A DNA stretch of 64,000 bases, taken from Aquabacterium sp. OR-4 (GTDB taxonomy: Bacteria > Pseudomonadota > Gammaproteobacteria > Burkholderiales > Burkholderiaceae_C). A program made the translations under genes and the position numbers. Below, piece after piece: positions 39,004 through 48,129 of this stretch. The notes beneath the pieces were generated by a model. That model saw only the letters and a list, made by a program, of their open reading frames with translations. It ran no database searches and was not told the DNA's origin. The stretch covers positions 1,302,001 through 1,366,000 of the forward strand of contig NZ_JAOCQD020000002.1 of the NCBI RefSeq assembly GCF_025290835.2, read 5' to 3'. Position 1 is the first letter of the stretch; each line of letters begins with the position of its first letter.

Positions 39004-40379
39004 GCCAAGACCAAGCCCCCCGCACCGCCGCGCCAGCGGCCGCCCCCACCGCGGCCCCGGCCGCCACCGCCAACGCCACCGCCACCGCGACCACCATCAC
39101 GCCGGTGCCTGCCAACCCGCGCCGCCCGGCGCTGATCGTGCTGACCGGCGCCGTGCTGCTGGGCGCGGCCGGCTACGCCAGCTGGTGGGCCCTGACCCAG
39201 CGCCACCACGAGACCACCGACAACGCCTATGTGCAGGCGCCGGTGGTGCAGGTCACGCCGCAGGTGGGCGGCACGGTGCTGGCCGTGCTGGCCGACGACA
39301 CCGACGTGGTCCAGGCCGGCCAGCCCCTGGTGCGCCTGGACGCGGCCGACGCCCGCGTGGCGCTCGAGCGCGCCGAGGCGCAGCTGGCGCAGACGGTGCG
39401 CGAAGTGCGCACCCTGTACGCCAACAACGCCACACTCGACGCCACCATCCAGGCACGCGAGGCCGATGTGGCGCGCATGAAGGCCGAGCTGGGCCGCCTG
39501 CAAAACGACCTGGCCCGCGCCCAGGACGACCTGCAGCGCCGCAAGCCGCTGCTGGCCAGTGGCGCGGTCAGCGGCGAGGAACTGCAGCACGCCGAGTCGG
39601 CCGCCACCGCCGCACGCAGCGGCCAGGCCAGCGCCCAGAGCGCCCTGGCGGCAGCGCAGGCAGCCCTGGCCGCTGCCCGCGAGCAGGCCGCCGGCAACCG
39701 CGTATTGACCGAGGGCACGCAGGTGGCCAGCCACCCCAACGTGGCCCGCGCCGCCACCGCCGTGCGCGAGGCCTGGCTGGCCCAGCAGCGCACCGAGCTG
39801 CCGGCGCCGGTGAGCGGCCAGGTGGCGCGGCGCAATGTGCAGGTGGGCCAGCGCATCGCTGCCGGCACGCCGCTGATGAGCCTGATCCCGCTCGAGCAGG
39901 TGTGGGTCGAGGCCAACTTCAAGGAAGGCCAGCTGCGCCAGATGCGCATCGGCCAGCCGGTGCACCTGACGGCCGACCTGTACGGCAGCCAGGTCGAGTA
40001 CCACGGCAAGGTGGCCGGCATGGGCGCCGGCACCGGCGCGGCCTTTGCGCTGCTGCCGGCGCAAAACGCCACCGGCAACTGGATCAAGGTGGTGCAGCGC
40101 GTGCCGGTGCGCATCGAGCTCGATGCCAGGGAGCTGGCCGCCCACCCGCTGCGCGTGGGCCTGTCGATGGAGGCCACGGTGGACGTGGCCGGCGCCGAGG
40201 GCCAGCCGCTGCTGGCCGCCAGCGGCACCGCCACGCCGCGCGCCAGCAGCCGCACCCAGGCCTTCGACCTGCCCACCACGGCCATCGACACGCGCATCCA
40301 GCGCATCATCGCGGCCAACCAGGGCGCGGCAGGCCCGGCCCGGGCCGACAAGGCGCCGGCCCGGCTGGCCAAGGGCTGA
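39000..40379 (+). CDS. emrA: EmrA-like periplasmic adaptor (HlyD family)
   Basis: Membrane-fusion protein of 459 residues linking the inner-membrane pump to the outer channel. After an Ala/Thr/Pro-rich N-terminus there is one membrane helix (LIVLTGAVLLGAAGYASWWAL), the start of the mature region TTDNAYVQAPVVQVTPQV typical of EmrA, a coiled-coil hairpin (about 115-230) and a lipoyl/barrel part (RRNVQVGQRIAAGTPLMSLI, VEANFKEGQLRQMRIGQPV). Overlaps the preceding gene by four bases; emrB follows ten bases later. Confidence 0.93.
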   Translation: MSQDQAPRTAAPAAAPTAAPAATANATATATTITPVPANPRRPALIVLTGAVLLGAAGYASWWALTQRHHETTDNAYVQAPVVQVTPQVGGTVLAVLADDTDVVQAGQPLVRLDAADARVALERAEAQLAQTVREVRTLYANNATLDATIQAREADVARMKAELGRLQNDLARAQDDLQRRKPLLASGAVSGEELQHAESAATAARSGQASAQSALAAAQAALAAAREQAAGNRVLTEGTQVASHPNVARAATAVREAWLAQQRTELPAPVSGQVARRNVQVGQRIAAGTPLMSLIPLEQVWVEANFKEGQLRQMRIGQPVHLTADLYGSQVEYHGKVAGMGAGTGAAFALLPAQNATGNWIKVVQRVPVRIELDARELAAHPLRVGLSMEATVDVAGAEGQPLLAASGTATPRASSRTQAFDLPTTAIDTRIQRIIAANQGAAGPARADKAPARLAKG

Positions 40380-40388
40380 GGCACACGC

Positions 40389-42014
40389 ATGAGCCAGAGC
40401 CTGACCGCCGCCACGCCCGCCCCGGGCGGCGCCGCAGCCCCGGTGCCAGCGCCGCCGGCCGGCCCGCCGCGGCCGGCCTTTGCGCCGCTCACCGGCAGCC
40501 AGCGCGTGCTGGGCACGGTGGCGTTGTCGCTGGCCACCTTCATGAACGTGCTCGACACCTCGATCGCCAATGTGTCGATCCCGGCCATTGCCGGCGATCT
40601 GGGCGTCAGCCCGGGCCAGGGCACCTGGGTCATCACCTCGTTTGCGGTGGCCAACGCCATCGCGGTGCCGCTCACCGGCTGGCTGACGCAGCGTTTTGGC
40701 CAGGTGCGGCTGTTCACCGCCAGCGTGCTGCTGTTCGTGCTGGCCTCGTGGCTGTGCGGCCTGGCGCCCAGCATCGAGGCGCTGATCTTCTTTCGCGTGC
40801 TGCAGGGTCTGGTGGCCGGGCCGATGATCCCGCTGTCGCAGACCCTGCTGCTGGCCAGCTACCCGCCGCAGCTGGCCGGCACGGCGATGGCCATGTGGGC
40901 CATGACCACCCTGGTGGCGCCGGTCACCGGGCCGCTGCTGGGCGGCTGGATCACCGACAACTTCAGCTGGCCCTGGATCTTCTACATCAACGTGCCGGTG
41001 GGCCTGCTGGCCGCGGCCATCACCTGGAGCATCTACCGCAGCCGCGACCCCGGCCCGCGCCGCGTGCCGCTCGACCGCCTGGGCCTGGGCCTGCTGGTGC
41101 TGTGGGTGGGCGCGCTGCAGCTGATGGTCGACAAGGGCAAGGAGCTCGACTGGTTCGCCTCGCCCGAGATCGTGGCCTATGCCCTGGTGGCGGCCATCGG
41201 CTTCGCCTACTTCCTGGTGTGGGAGCTGACCGAGGCCCACCCCATCGTCAACCTGCGGCTGTTTGCGCGACGCAACTTCCTGGCCGGCACCACGGCGCTG
41301 TCGGTGGGCTACGGCCTGTTCTTCGGCAACGTGGTGCTGCTGCCGCTGTGGCTGCAGCAGTGGATGGGCTACACCGCCACCTGGGCCGGCTGGGCCACCG
41401 CACCGGTGGGCCTGCTGGCCATCGTGTGCTCGCCGTGGGTGGGCAAGAACGTCGGCCGCATCGACCCCCGCCGCCTGGCCACGGTGGCCTTTCTGGGCTT
41501 TGCGCTGGTGCTGTGGATGCGCGCGCAGTTCAACGTGCAGGCGCCGTTCATGACCATCCTGCTGCCCACCGTGCTGCAGGGCGCGGCGATGGCGTTTTTC
41601 TTCATCCCGCTGCAGGCCATCACCTTCAACGGCCTCACGCCCGAGCAGATGCCGGCGGCCTCGGGGCTGTCGAACTTCGTGCGCATCACCGCCGGCGCCA
41701 TCGGCACCTCGGTGTTCACCACGCTGTGGGAAAGCCGTGCCACGCTGCACCACGCCCATCTGGCCGAGGCGGTGCACCAGGGCAACCCGGCCGCGCTGCA
41801 GGCCCTCGGCGGCCTGCAAACCGCCGGGCTCACGCCCGAGCAGGCCAGCGCCACCCTCACACGGCTGATCGACCAGCAGGCCTTCACGATGGCCGCCACC
41901 GACCTGTTCCACCTGTCGTCGCTGCTGTTCCTGGCGCTGGTGGGGCTGGTGTGGCTGGCCCGGCCCAGGCGCCTGGCCGGGGCGGCGGCGGCCGACGCCG
42001 GCGGCGCGCACTGA
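40389..42014 (+). CDS. emrB: EmrB-like MFS drug exporter (DHA2, 14 helices)
   Basis: Proton-driven multidrug exporter of 541 residues. The DHA2 signature FMNVLDTSIANVSIPAIAGDLG is in helix 1, GWLTQRFGQVRLF in loop 2-3 and VAPVTGPLLGGWITDNFSWPWIFYINVPVG in helix 5 (motif C and beyond), followed by further helices to make 14. The cytoplasmic N-terminus is Pro/Ala-rich. Forms a tripartite pump with the EmrA-like adaptor and the outer membrane factor. Confidence 0.93.
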   Translation: MSQSLTAATPAPGGAAAPVPAPPAGPPRPAFAPLTGSQRVLGTVALSLATFMNVLDTSIANVSIPAIAGDLGVSPGQGTWVITSFAVANAIAVPLTGWLTQRFGQVRLFTASVLLFVLASWLCGLAPSIEALIFFRVLQGLVAGPMIPLSQTLLLASYPPQLAGTAMAMWAMTTLVAPVTGPLLGGWITDNFSWPWIFYINVPVGLLAAAITWSIYRSRDPGPRRVPLDRLGLGLLVLWVGALQLMVDKGKELDWFASPEIVAYALVAAIGFAYFLVWELTEAHPIVNLRLFARRNFLAGTTALSVGYGLFFGNVVLLPLWLQQWMGYTATWAGWATAPVGLLAIVCSPWVGKNVGRIDPRRLATVAFLGFALVLWMRAQFNVQAPFMTILLPTVLQGAAMAFFFIPLQAITFNGLTPEQMPAASGLSNFVRITAGAIGTSVFTTLWESRATLHHAHLAEAVHQGNPAALQALGGLQTAGLTPEQASATLTRLIDQQAFTMAATDLFHLSSLLFLALVGLVWLARPRRLAGAAAADAGGAH

Positions 42015-42118
42015 GCCTGCCGCAGGCCGCCCGGCGGCGGCCAATGGGCACGCGGTGGCACGCGCCAGAACCGGCCGGGCCGGCACGGCAGGCCCGGGGG
42101 TGGTACAACCCTGCCCCC

Positions 42119-43456
42119 ATGCCCGACGCCGCCCTGCCTTCGCCCGCCCCCCTCACGCCCGGCCGTGCCGGCCTGCGCGTGGCCGTCATCGGCGGCGGCC
42201 CCGCCGGGCTGATGGCCGCCGAAGTGTTGGCCGCCGGGGGCGCGCAGGTCGACCTGTTCGACGCCCTGCCCTCGGTGGGCCGCAAGTTCCTGCTGGCCGG
42301 CAAGGGCGGTCTGAACCTCACCCACAGCGAGCCGCTCGAGCCCTTTCTGGGCCGCTATGCCGCGGCGCGCCCGGCGCTCGAGCCCATCGTGCGCCAGTTC
42401 GACGCCGACGCGCTGCGCGCCTGGGCGCAGCAGCTGGGCGTGGCCACCTTCGTGGGCAGCTCGGGCCGCGTGTTTCCGGCCGACATGAAAGCCGCGCCGC
42501 TGCTGCGCGCCTGGCTGCACCGCCTGCGCGCGGCCGGCGTGGCGGTGCACACCCGCCACCGCTGGCTGGGCTGGGCACCCGGCGCCGATGGCGCCGGCGC
42601 GCTGCGCTTTGCCACCCCGGCCGGCGAGCAGGTGCACCGGCCGCAGGCCACCGTGCTGGCGCTGGGCGGCGCCAGCTGGTCCCGGCTGGGCTCGGATGGC
42701 GCCTGGGTGCCCTGGCTGGCGGCACGCGAGGTGGCCATCACGCCGCTGCAGCCCGCCAACTGCGGCTTCGATCTGGCGCCGGCGGCCGACGGCCGCATCG
42801 GCTGGAGCGAGTTCATGCGCAGCCGCTACGCCGGCCAGCCGGTCAAGCCGGTGGCCGCCAGCGTGACCGACGCCGCCGGCCACAGCCACCGCCAGCAGGG
42901 CGAGTTCGTGCTCACCGACACCGGGGTCGAGGGCAGCCTGGTGTATGCCTTCTCGGCGCGGCTGCGCGAGGCCATTGCCGCGCAGGGCAGCGCCACGCTG
43001 CTGCTCGACCTGCTGCCCAACCACAGCGCCGACCAGGTGCTGGCCGAGGTGCAGCGCCCGCGCGGCCCGCGCAGCCTGGCCACCCACCTGAAAAGCCGCC
43101 TGGGCATTGCCGGGCTCAAGCTGGCACTGCTGCACGAGCGCCTGGGCGCCGATGGCCTGGCCGATGCACCGCGCCTGGCGGCGGCGCTGAAGGCCCTGCC
43201 GCTGGTGCTGGGTGCGCCGCGGCCGATCGACGAGGCCATCAGCACCGCCGGCGGCGTGGCCTGGGGCGCGCTGGACAGCCGGCTGATGCTGCGCGCCCTG
43301 CCCGGCGTGTTCTGCGCCGGCGAGATGCTCGACTGGGAGGCGCCCACCGGCGGCTACCTGCTCACCGCCTGCCTGGCCACCGGCCGTGCCGCCGGCCAGG
43401 GCGTGCTGGCCTGGGCGGCCCAACCCTCCAACGACGCGTCCGCTGCGGGCGCCTGA
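42119..43456 (+). CDS. TIGR03862-family flavoprotein (HI0933/BaiN-like)
   Basis: FAD-binding oxidoreductase of 445 residues of the HI0933 family. The dinucleotide-binding VAVIGGGPAGLMAAEVLA (about 19-36) is followed by GRKFLLAGKGGLNLTHSE, ALGGASWSRLGSDG and a C-terminal FCAGEMLDWEAPTGGYLL. The exact reaction is not known. A -10-like TACAAC lies only 11 bases before the ATG, which would give a leaderless or nearly leaderless message. Probably transcribed with the methyltransferase 12 bases downstream. Confidence 0.88.
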   Translation: MPDAALPSPAPLTPGRAGLRVAVIGGGPAGLMAAEVLAAGGAQVDLFDALPSVGRKFLLAGKGGLNLTHSEPLEPFLGRYAAARPALEPIVRQFDADALRAWAQQLGVATFVGSSGRVFPADMKAAPLLRAWLHRLRAAGVAVHTRHRWLGWAPGADGAGALRFATPAGEQVHRPQATVLALGGASWSRLGSDGAWVPWLAAREVAITPLQPANCGFDLAPAADGRIGWSEFMRSRYAGQPVKPVAASVTDAAGHSHRQQGEFVLTDTGVEGSLVYAFSARLREAIAAQGSATLLLDLLPNHSADQVLAEVQRPRGPRSLATHLKSRLGIAGLKLALLHERLGADGLADAPRLAAALKALPLVLGAPRPIDEAISTAGGVAWGALDSRLMLRALPGVFCAGEMLDWEAPTGGYLLTACLATGRAAGQGVLAWAAQPSNDASAAGA

Positions 43457-43468
43457 CGAAAGCTGCCG

Positions 43469-44674
43469 ATGAGCACCCTCCCCAACGCCGCCGAACAGCC
43501 GACGATTGCCTGGACCGACGACGACGGCGTGTCGCACACCGCGCTGTGGCGCAGCGAGTCGGGCGCACGCCCGCCCAAGCGCGTGGTGCTGGCCGACGAC
43601 ACCATGAACGCCGACACCGCCTACCGCATGGCCTGCGAAGGCACGGCCCTGCTGTGGCGCGGCGATTTTCAGAACGCACGCCTGCTGCTGCAGGCCCTGG
43701 CCCGGCGCGTGGAGCGCAAGCCGCACAAGCCCAAGGCCGCCGCCGCGGGCGAAGCGCCCAAGAGCAAGCAGCAGGCCGCGGCCGACGCCTTTCACCTGCA
43801 CCGCAAGGCGCAGGGCGAGCGCGCGCGCATCCTGGGCATGCTGGTGCTGCCCTTTGACGCCGACCACAGCGTGCCGCTGCGCCGCGCGCCCGATGTCAGC
43901 CAGGCCTGCCTGGAGGCGCATGGCCCGGCCGACGGTGCCTACGTGGCCTCGCTGCGCGAACTGCTGGGCCTGGTGGGCGCGCATGAGTGGCGCAAGAAGG
44001 GCGTGAAGGTCGACGCGCTGGGCGGCGCGGCCATCCACCCGCACTACGCCGTGTTCAGCCCGGTGCGCGGCGAGTACCTCGAGCTGCTGGCCGCCGCACC
44101 GCTGCCGCTGGCGCTCACCAGTGCCGGCAAGGCCGGCGTGGCCTTCGACATCGGCACCGGCACCGGCGTGGTGGCGGCCCTGCTGGCCAAGCGCGGCGTG
44201 GCCCAGCTCATCGCCACCGAGACCGATCCGCGCGCGCTGGCCTGCGCGCAGGACAACCTCAAGCGCCTGAAGCTCGACAAGAAGGTGCAGCTGCAGCCGG
44301 TGGATCTGTTTCCGGCCGCGCGCGCGGCACTGATCGTGTGCAACCCGCCGTGGGTGCCGGCCAAGCCCGCCGCGCCGGTGGAACGCGCCATCTACGACCC
44401 CGAAAGCCGCATGCTGCGCGGTTTTCTGGCCGGCCTGGCGGCCCACCTGCTGCCCGGCGGCGAGGGCTGGCTGATCCTGTCGGACCTGGCCGAGCACCTG
44501 GGCCTGCGCAGCCGCGCCGAGCTTGAGCAGTGGATCGATGCCGCCGGCCTCGAGATCGAAGGCCGGCTCGACATCCGCCCGCAGCACCCCAAGGTGGGCG
44601 ATGCGAACGACCCGCTGCACCGCGCCCGCGCCCGCGAAGTCACCTCGCTGTGGCGCCTGACCGTCAAGGCCTGA
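43469..44674 (+). CDS. Class I SAM-dependent methyltransferase with NPPW motif
   Basis: A 401-residue methyltransferase. The C-terminal half has the SAM motif AFDIGTGTGVVAALLAK (about 227-243) and the NPPW motif of enzymes that methylate a planar amide or amine (glutamine of release factors, adenine or guanine in RNA, DNA). The N-terminal half (WTDDDGVSHTALWRSESG, a Lys/Ala-rich linker) has no known motif. It is longer than PrmC. Substrate is unknown. It follows the flavoprotein gene closely and ends directly against the opposite-strand lipoprotein gene, stop to stop with no gap. Confidence 0.82.
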   Translation: MSTLPNAAEQPTIAWTDDDGVSHTALWRSESGARPPKRVVLADDTMNADTAYRMACEGTALLWRGDFQNARLLLQALARRVERKPHKPKAAAAGEAPKSKQQAAADAFHLHRKAQGERARILGMLVLPFDADHSVPLRRAPDVSQACLEAHGPADGAYVASLRELLGLVGAHEWRKKGVKVDALGGAAIHPHYAVFSPVRGEYLELLAAAPLPLALTSAGKAGVAFDIGTGTGVVAALLAKRGVAQLIATETDPRALACAQDNLKRLKLDKKVQLQPVDLFPAARAALIVCNPPWVPAKPAAPVERAIYDPESRMLRGFLAGLAAHLLPGGEGWLILSDLAEHLGLRSRAELEQWIDAAGLEIEGRLDIRPQHPKVGDANDPLHRARAREVTSLWRLTVKA

Positions 44675-45577
44675 TCAGCGCATCGTGAACGCCACCTTGC
44701 GCTGCTGCCGCGCCGAGATCTGGGTGGTGCTGAAGCGCTCATCGGGCAGGCCCATGGCCTGATGGCTGACCTCCAGGTCGACATCGCAGCGGGCGACAAC
44801 ACCGCGCGCGTAGGTGGTGGTGAAGCTCAGGCGGTCGATGGCCGAGCCGATGTCCAGCAGGTAGCTCACACCGGTGGCCGTGCGCACGGTGCTGTCGGGC
44901 ACGATGCCCAGCGAGCGGCTTTCGGATGCGGTGTTGCCGTTGGCATCGGTGCACTTGAAGCTGGCGTGGTGCGTGTTCACCGGCGAGGCGATGTTCAGGC
45001 TGACCGCCACGTTGCGCGCCGCCATGTCGAGCTGGGCACCCGGCGCCGGTGCCGCGATCTGGTGCGACGCCGGCAGGCTCACCGACGCGACGTACACCGT
45101 TTCACCGCGCACGAATTCGAACTGCACCGCCATCACGCCCGCGGTGGGCGTCAAGGTCGCCACATAAGGCCGCGCGCCGGTCAGCAGCACCCCCAGCGCA
45201 TCAAACACGACGCTGGCCAGGCTGCTGCCCGGAATGTGGAAGGCCTGGCTGCCCTGCGCGGTCTTCAGGCGCAGGCTGTCGCCGCCGTCGAGCTCGACAT
45301 TGAAGCGCAGATCACTGCCGGTGCTGAACGCGGCCTGCGCCTGCGCCTGCGTGCCGTCGCTGACCACGGCGAAAGCCGGCCGGATCTGGTTGATGGCCAG
45401 CGAACTGGACGACTTGCACGTGGTGGCGCAGGTCAGGCGCTCGGGTTGCGCCCCTGAATCGGACTCGATCCCGCCACCGCAACCCGCTGCCGCCAGCATG
45501 GCCAGGCTGGCCAGCACGCCGCCGGCCACCCGGCCCGGGCGCAGCCGCGCCCCGCCAGACCCCTGAATGTTCTTCAT
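44675..45577 (-). CDS. Hypothetical lipoprotein
   Basis: A 300-residue protein with a signal and lipobox LAAAGC near residue 33 followed by GGGIESDSG, so likely lipid-anchored. The mature part has four or more spaced Cys (CATTCKSS, KCTDANG, RCDVDLE) and beta-rich segments but no recognised domain. GC and codon use are like the neighbours, with somewhat more Ser and Thr. Neighbours give no clue to function. Confidence 0.75.
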   Translation of the reverse strand: MKNIQGSGGARLRPGRVAGGVLASLAMLAAAGCGGGIESDSGAQPERLTCATTCKSSSSLAINQIRPAFAVVSDGTQAQAQAAFSTGSDLRFNVELDGGDSLRLKTAQGSQAFHIPGSSLASVVFDALGVLLTGARPYVATLTPTAGVMAVQFEFVRGETVYVASVSLPASHQIAAPAPGAQLDMAARNVAVSLNIASPVNTHHASFKCTDANGNTASESRSLGIVPDSTVRTATGVSYLLDIGSAIDRLSFTTTYARGVVARCDVDLEVSHQAMGLPDERFSTTQISARQQRKVAFTMR

Positions 45578-45642
45578 CCTCGCTCTCCCTTGACATCCCT
45601 GCCCACGTCAGGCGCCCGAGGCAGCAGCAAGGCCGCACTGCG

Positions 45643-45671
45643 TTGACGCTCAGGACGCTCGTTACTATAGA
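45643..45671 (+). promoter_or_regulatory. Sigma-70-type promoter for the DinB gene
   Basis: TTGACG (45643-45648), a 17-bp spacer and TATAGA (45666-45671) form a good housekeeping promoter about 100 bases before the DinB-like gene. It is one of the clearest promoters in this GC-rich window. Confidence 0.6.
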
Positions 45672-45772
45672 TCGGCTTCCTGCGTGGTGGCCGCGCCGCT
45701 CTGCCCCCCCCTGCTACGCTGGCGACCCAAACCGCTGTTCAACGCCAACCCGGCATCCCATCCGTCCGAGCC

Positions 45773-46270
45773 ATGAACACCCTGTCATCCCTGTTCGCGC
45801 AGAAGTCCTGGGCCAACAACGAGCTGTTCCACGTGCTGGCCAGCGTGCCGGTGGCGGCACATGGGCCGGTGCTGCACACGGCGGTGCGCACGCTCAACCA
45901 CATCCGTGTGGTCGACCGCATCTTCCAGGCCCACCTGTCGGGGCAGGCCCATGCCTACACCGCCACCAACACCGAAGCCACGCCCGAGCTGGGCACGCTG
46001 CAGTTCGAGGTGGCCGAGACCGATGCCTGGTTCGAGCGGCACGTGGCCGCACTGGCCCCGGCGCAGCTGGCCGAGCGCATCCGCTTTCGCTTCACCGATG
46101 GCGACGGCGGCTGCATGAGCCGCGAAGAAATGCTGAGCCACGTGATCACCCATGGCGCCTACCACCGCGGCAATGTCGGTCAGCTGCTCAAGTCGATCGG
46201 CATGGCGCCGCCGCGCGATCTGTTCACCAAGTTCCTGCACCTGCGCGAGCCGGCACGCCGCCAGGCCTGA
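45773..46270 (+). CDS. DinB-family protein
   Basis: A 165-residue four-helix bundle of the DinB/YfiT type. The three metal-binding His are visible: LNHIRVVDRIF, and HVITHGAYHRG near the end, in the pattern seen in DinB proteins. These are often metal-dependent thiol transferases or hydrolases; the reaction here is unknown. It has its own promoter upstream. Confidence 0.85.
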   Translation: MNTLSSLFAQKSWANNELFHVLASVPVAAHGPVLHTAVRTLNHIRVVDRIFQAHLSGQAHAYTATNTEATPELGTLQFEVAETDAWFERHVAALAPAQLAERIRFRFTDGDGGCMSREEMLSHVITHGAYHRGNVGQLLKSIGMAPPRDLFTKFLHLREPARRQA

Positions 46271-46408
46271 GCGGGTGTCTCCGAACTGAGAGGCCCCCGC
46301 TGAGGGCCGGGCATGCGGGCGAACCCCCAGCGCAAAGCAGGGGGGGCCGCAGGGGCGGTGGCCACGGTGCCCGCCGCTACACTGCGCGCACCGTCCTATG
46401 TGCCTGCC

Positions 46409-47254
46409 GTGATCGATCGCCTCGCCGTCCTGCCCCAGTACCTGTTGCCCAAGCAGGCGCTCACCTCGCTCATGGGCCGGCTGGCCAGCCGCCCGAGCGG
46501 CGGCCTGACCACCGCGCTGATCCGCTGGTTCATCGGCCGCTACGGCGTCAACATGTCCGAGGCCGCCAATCCCGACCCGGCCGCCTACGCCACCTTCAAC
46601 GAGTTCTTCACCCGGGCGCTGAAGCCCGGCGTGCGGCCGCTGGCCGATGCCCGCCTGCTGTGCCCGGTGGATGGCGCGATCAGCCAGTTCGGCCGCGTGT
46701 CGCGCGGGCGCATCTTCCAGGCCAAGGGCCACGAGTACACCGCCACCGCGCTGCTGGGCGGCGACAAGGACCTGGCCGCGCGTTTTGCCGATGGCTGGTT
46801 CGCCACCATCTACCTGAGCCCGCGCGACTACCACCGCATCCACATGCCCTGTGCCGGCCGCCTGCGCCGCATGCTGCATGTGCCGGGCGAGCTGTTTTCG
46901 GTCAACCCGACCACGGCGCGCGCCGTGCCCGGCCTGTTTGCACGCAACGAGCGCGTGGTGTGCCTGTTTGACGACGAGGCCGGCCGGCCCTTCGTGATGG
47001 TGCTGGTGGGCGCCACCGTGGTGGGCAGCATGGCCACCGTCTGGCACGGTGTGGTCAACCCGCCGCGGCCCGGCACGCTGCGCGAGTGGCGCTACGACGA
47101 CCAGGACATCACGCTGGCGCGCGGCGCCGAGATGGGCCGCTTTCTGCTCGGCTCGACGGTGGTGATGCTGTTTCCGACCGGCCCGCTGACCTTCAACCCC
47201 GGCTGGGCCGAGGGTGTGCCGGTGCGCATGGGCCAGCCGATGGTGCGGGCCTGA
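46409..47254 (+). CDS. psd: Phosphatidylserine decarboxylase (proenzyme)
   Basis: Membrane enzyme of 281 residues that makes phosphatidylethanolamine. The self-cleavage site is LGST near the C-terminus (FLLGSTVVMLFP), giving the pyruvoyl group. Other conserved parts: FNEFFTRAL, PVDGAISQFG, YLSPRDYHRIHMP and LFARNERVVCLF. A GTG start at 46409 aligns with known Psd N-termini (IDRLAVLPQYLLPK); the ATG at 46313 would add 32 low-quality residues. A TACACT -10-like box lies about 32 bases upstream. Confidence 0.93.
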   Translation: MIDRLAVLPQYLLPKQALTSLMGRLASRPSGGLTTALIRWFIGRYGVNMSEAANPDPAAYATFNEFFTRALKPGVRPLADARLLCPVDGAISQFGRVSRGRIFQAKGHEYTATALLGGDKDLAARFADGWFATIYLSPRDYHRIHMPCAGRLRRMLHVPGELFSVNPTTARAVPGLFARNERVVCLFDDEAGRPFVMVLVGATVVGSMATVWHGVVNPPRPGTLREWRYDDQDITLARGAEMGRFLLGSTVVMLFPTGPLTFNPGWAEGVPVRMGQPMVRA

Positions 47255-47260
47255 TCCGGC

Positions 47261-48028
47261 TCAGCGCACCAGGTTCACGCCACCGTCCACGGTGAGCGTG
47301 GTGCCCACCACATAGTCGCCGGCACGGCTGGCCAGGTAGATCGCGGCGGCAGCCATGTCGGCGTCCTCGCCGATGCGGCGCGCCGGAATGCGCGCGGCCA
47401 CCGCCTCGGCCTCGTCGCGCGCGGCGCGGTTCATCTCGCTGGCAAAGGCACCGGGGCAGATGGCATTGACCACGATGTTGTCCTGCACCAGGCGCAGCGC
47501 CATGCGCTTGGTCAGGTGGATCAGGCCGGCCTTGCTGGCGGCGTAGCTGTAGGTCTCCAGCGGGTTCACGCTCTGGCCGTCGATCGACGCGATGTTGATC
47601 ACCTTGGCCGGCTGGTGCTTGCCGGCGGCGCTGAGCTGGGCATGCAGCGCCTGGGTCAGGAAAAACGGCGTCTTCATGTTCAGGTCGACCACCTTGTCCC
47701 AGCCGGCCTCGGGAAACTCGTCGAAGGGCGCGCCCCAGGCGGCACCGGCGTTGTTGACCAGGATGTCGAGCTGCGGCTCGCGCGCGCTGAACGCGGCCAC
47801 CAGCGCGGCCAGGCCCTCGGCGGTGGCCACGTCGGCCGGCAGGGCCACGCACTGGCCGTGCACCGACAGCGCATCGGCCGTGGCCTGGCAGGCCTCGGAC
47901 TTGCGCGCCGAGATGTAGACGCGCGCGCCCTGCTCGAGAAAGCCCTTGGCGATCATGCGGCCGATGCCGCGCGAACCACCGGTGATCAGGGCCACGCGGC
48001 CGGCAAGGGAAAACAGGGCATTGCTCAT
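47261..48028 (-). CDS. SDR-family oxidoreductase
   Basis: Short-chain dehydrogenase of 255 residues with TGGSRGIGR (cofactor), NNAGAAWG, ASIDGQSV, YAASKAG (catalytic Tyr and Lys) and the C-terminal DGGVNLVR. The arrangement resembles gluconate 5-dehydrogenase-like or 3-oxoacyl-ACP reductase-like SDRs; the substrate is unknown. The true start is the ATG at 48028; a longer frame upstream is spurious. Likely co-transcribed with the nitronate monooxygenase gene upstream. Confidence 0.88.
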   Translation of the reverse strand: MSNALFSLAGRVALITGGSRGIGRMIAKGFLEQGARVYISARKSEACQATADALSVHGQCVALPADVATAEGLAALVAAFSAREPQLDILVNNAGAAWGAPFDEFPEAGWDKVVDLNMKTPFFLTQALHAQLSAAGKHQPAKVINIASIDGQSVNPLETYSYAASKAGLIHLTKRMALRLVQDNIVVNAICPGAFASEMNRAARDEAEAVAARIPARRIGEDADMAAAAIYLASRAGDYVVGTTLTVDGGVNLVR

Positions 48029-48063
48029 GAGGGGCTCTCGGGTTGCAAAAGTTGAAGGGGGAT

Positions 48064-48129
48064 TCAGAAACCGCCGGCCGCAGCCGGCGCGCCAGCTCAG
48101 AAACCGCCGGCCGCGCCCAGCGCGCCCAG
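48064..48129. repeat. Short tandem duplication at the 3' end of the nitronate monooxygenase gene
   Basis: Two copies starting TCAGAAACCGCCGGCCGC at 48064 and 48097 lie head to tail (about 33 bp each, some differences in the second half). The second includes the gene's stop codon, so the first is a repeat of the gene end placed just after it, with its own in-frame stop. Confidence 0.7.
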
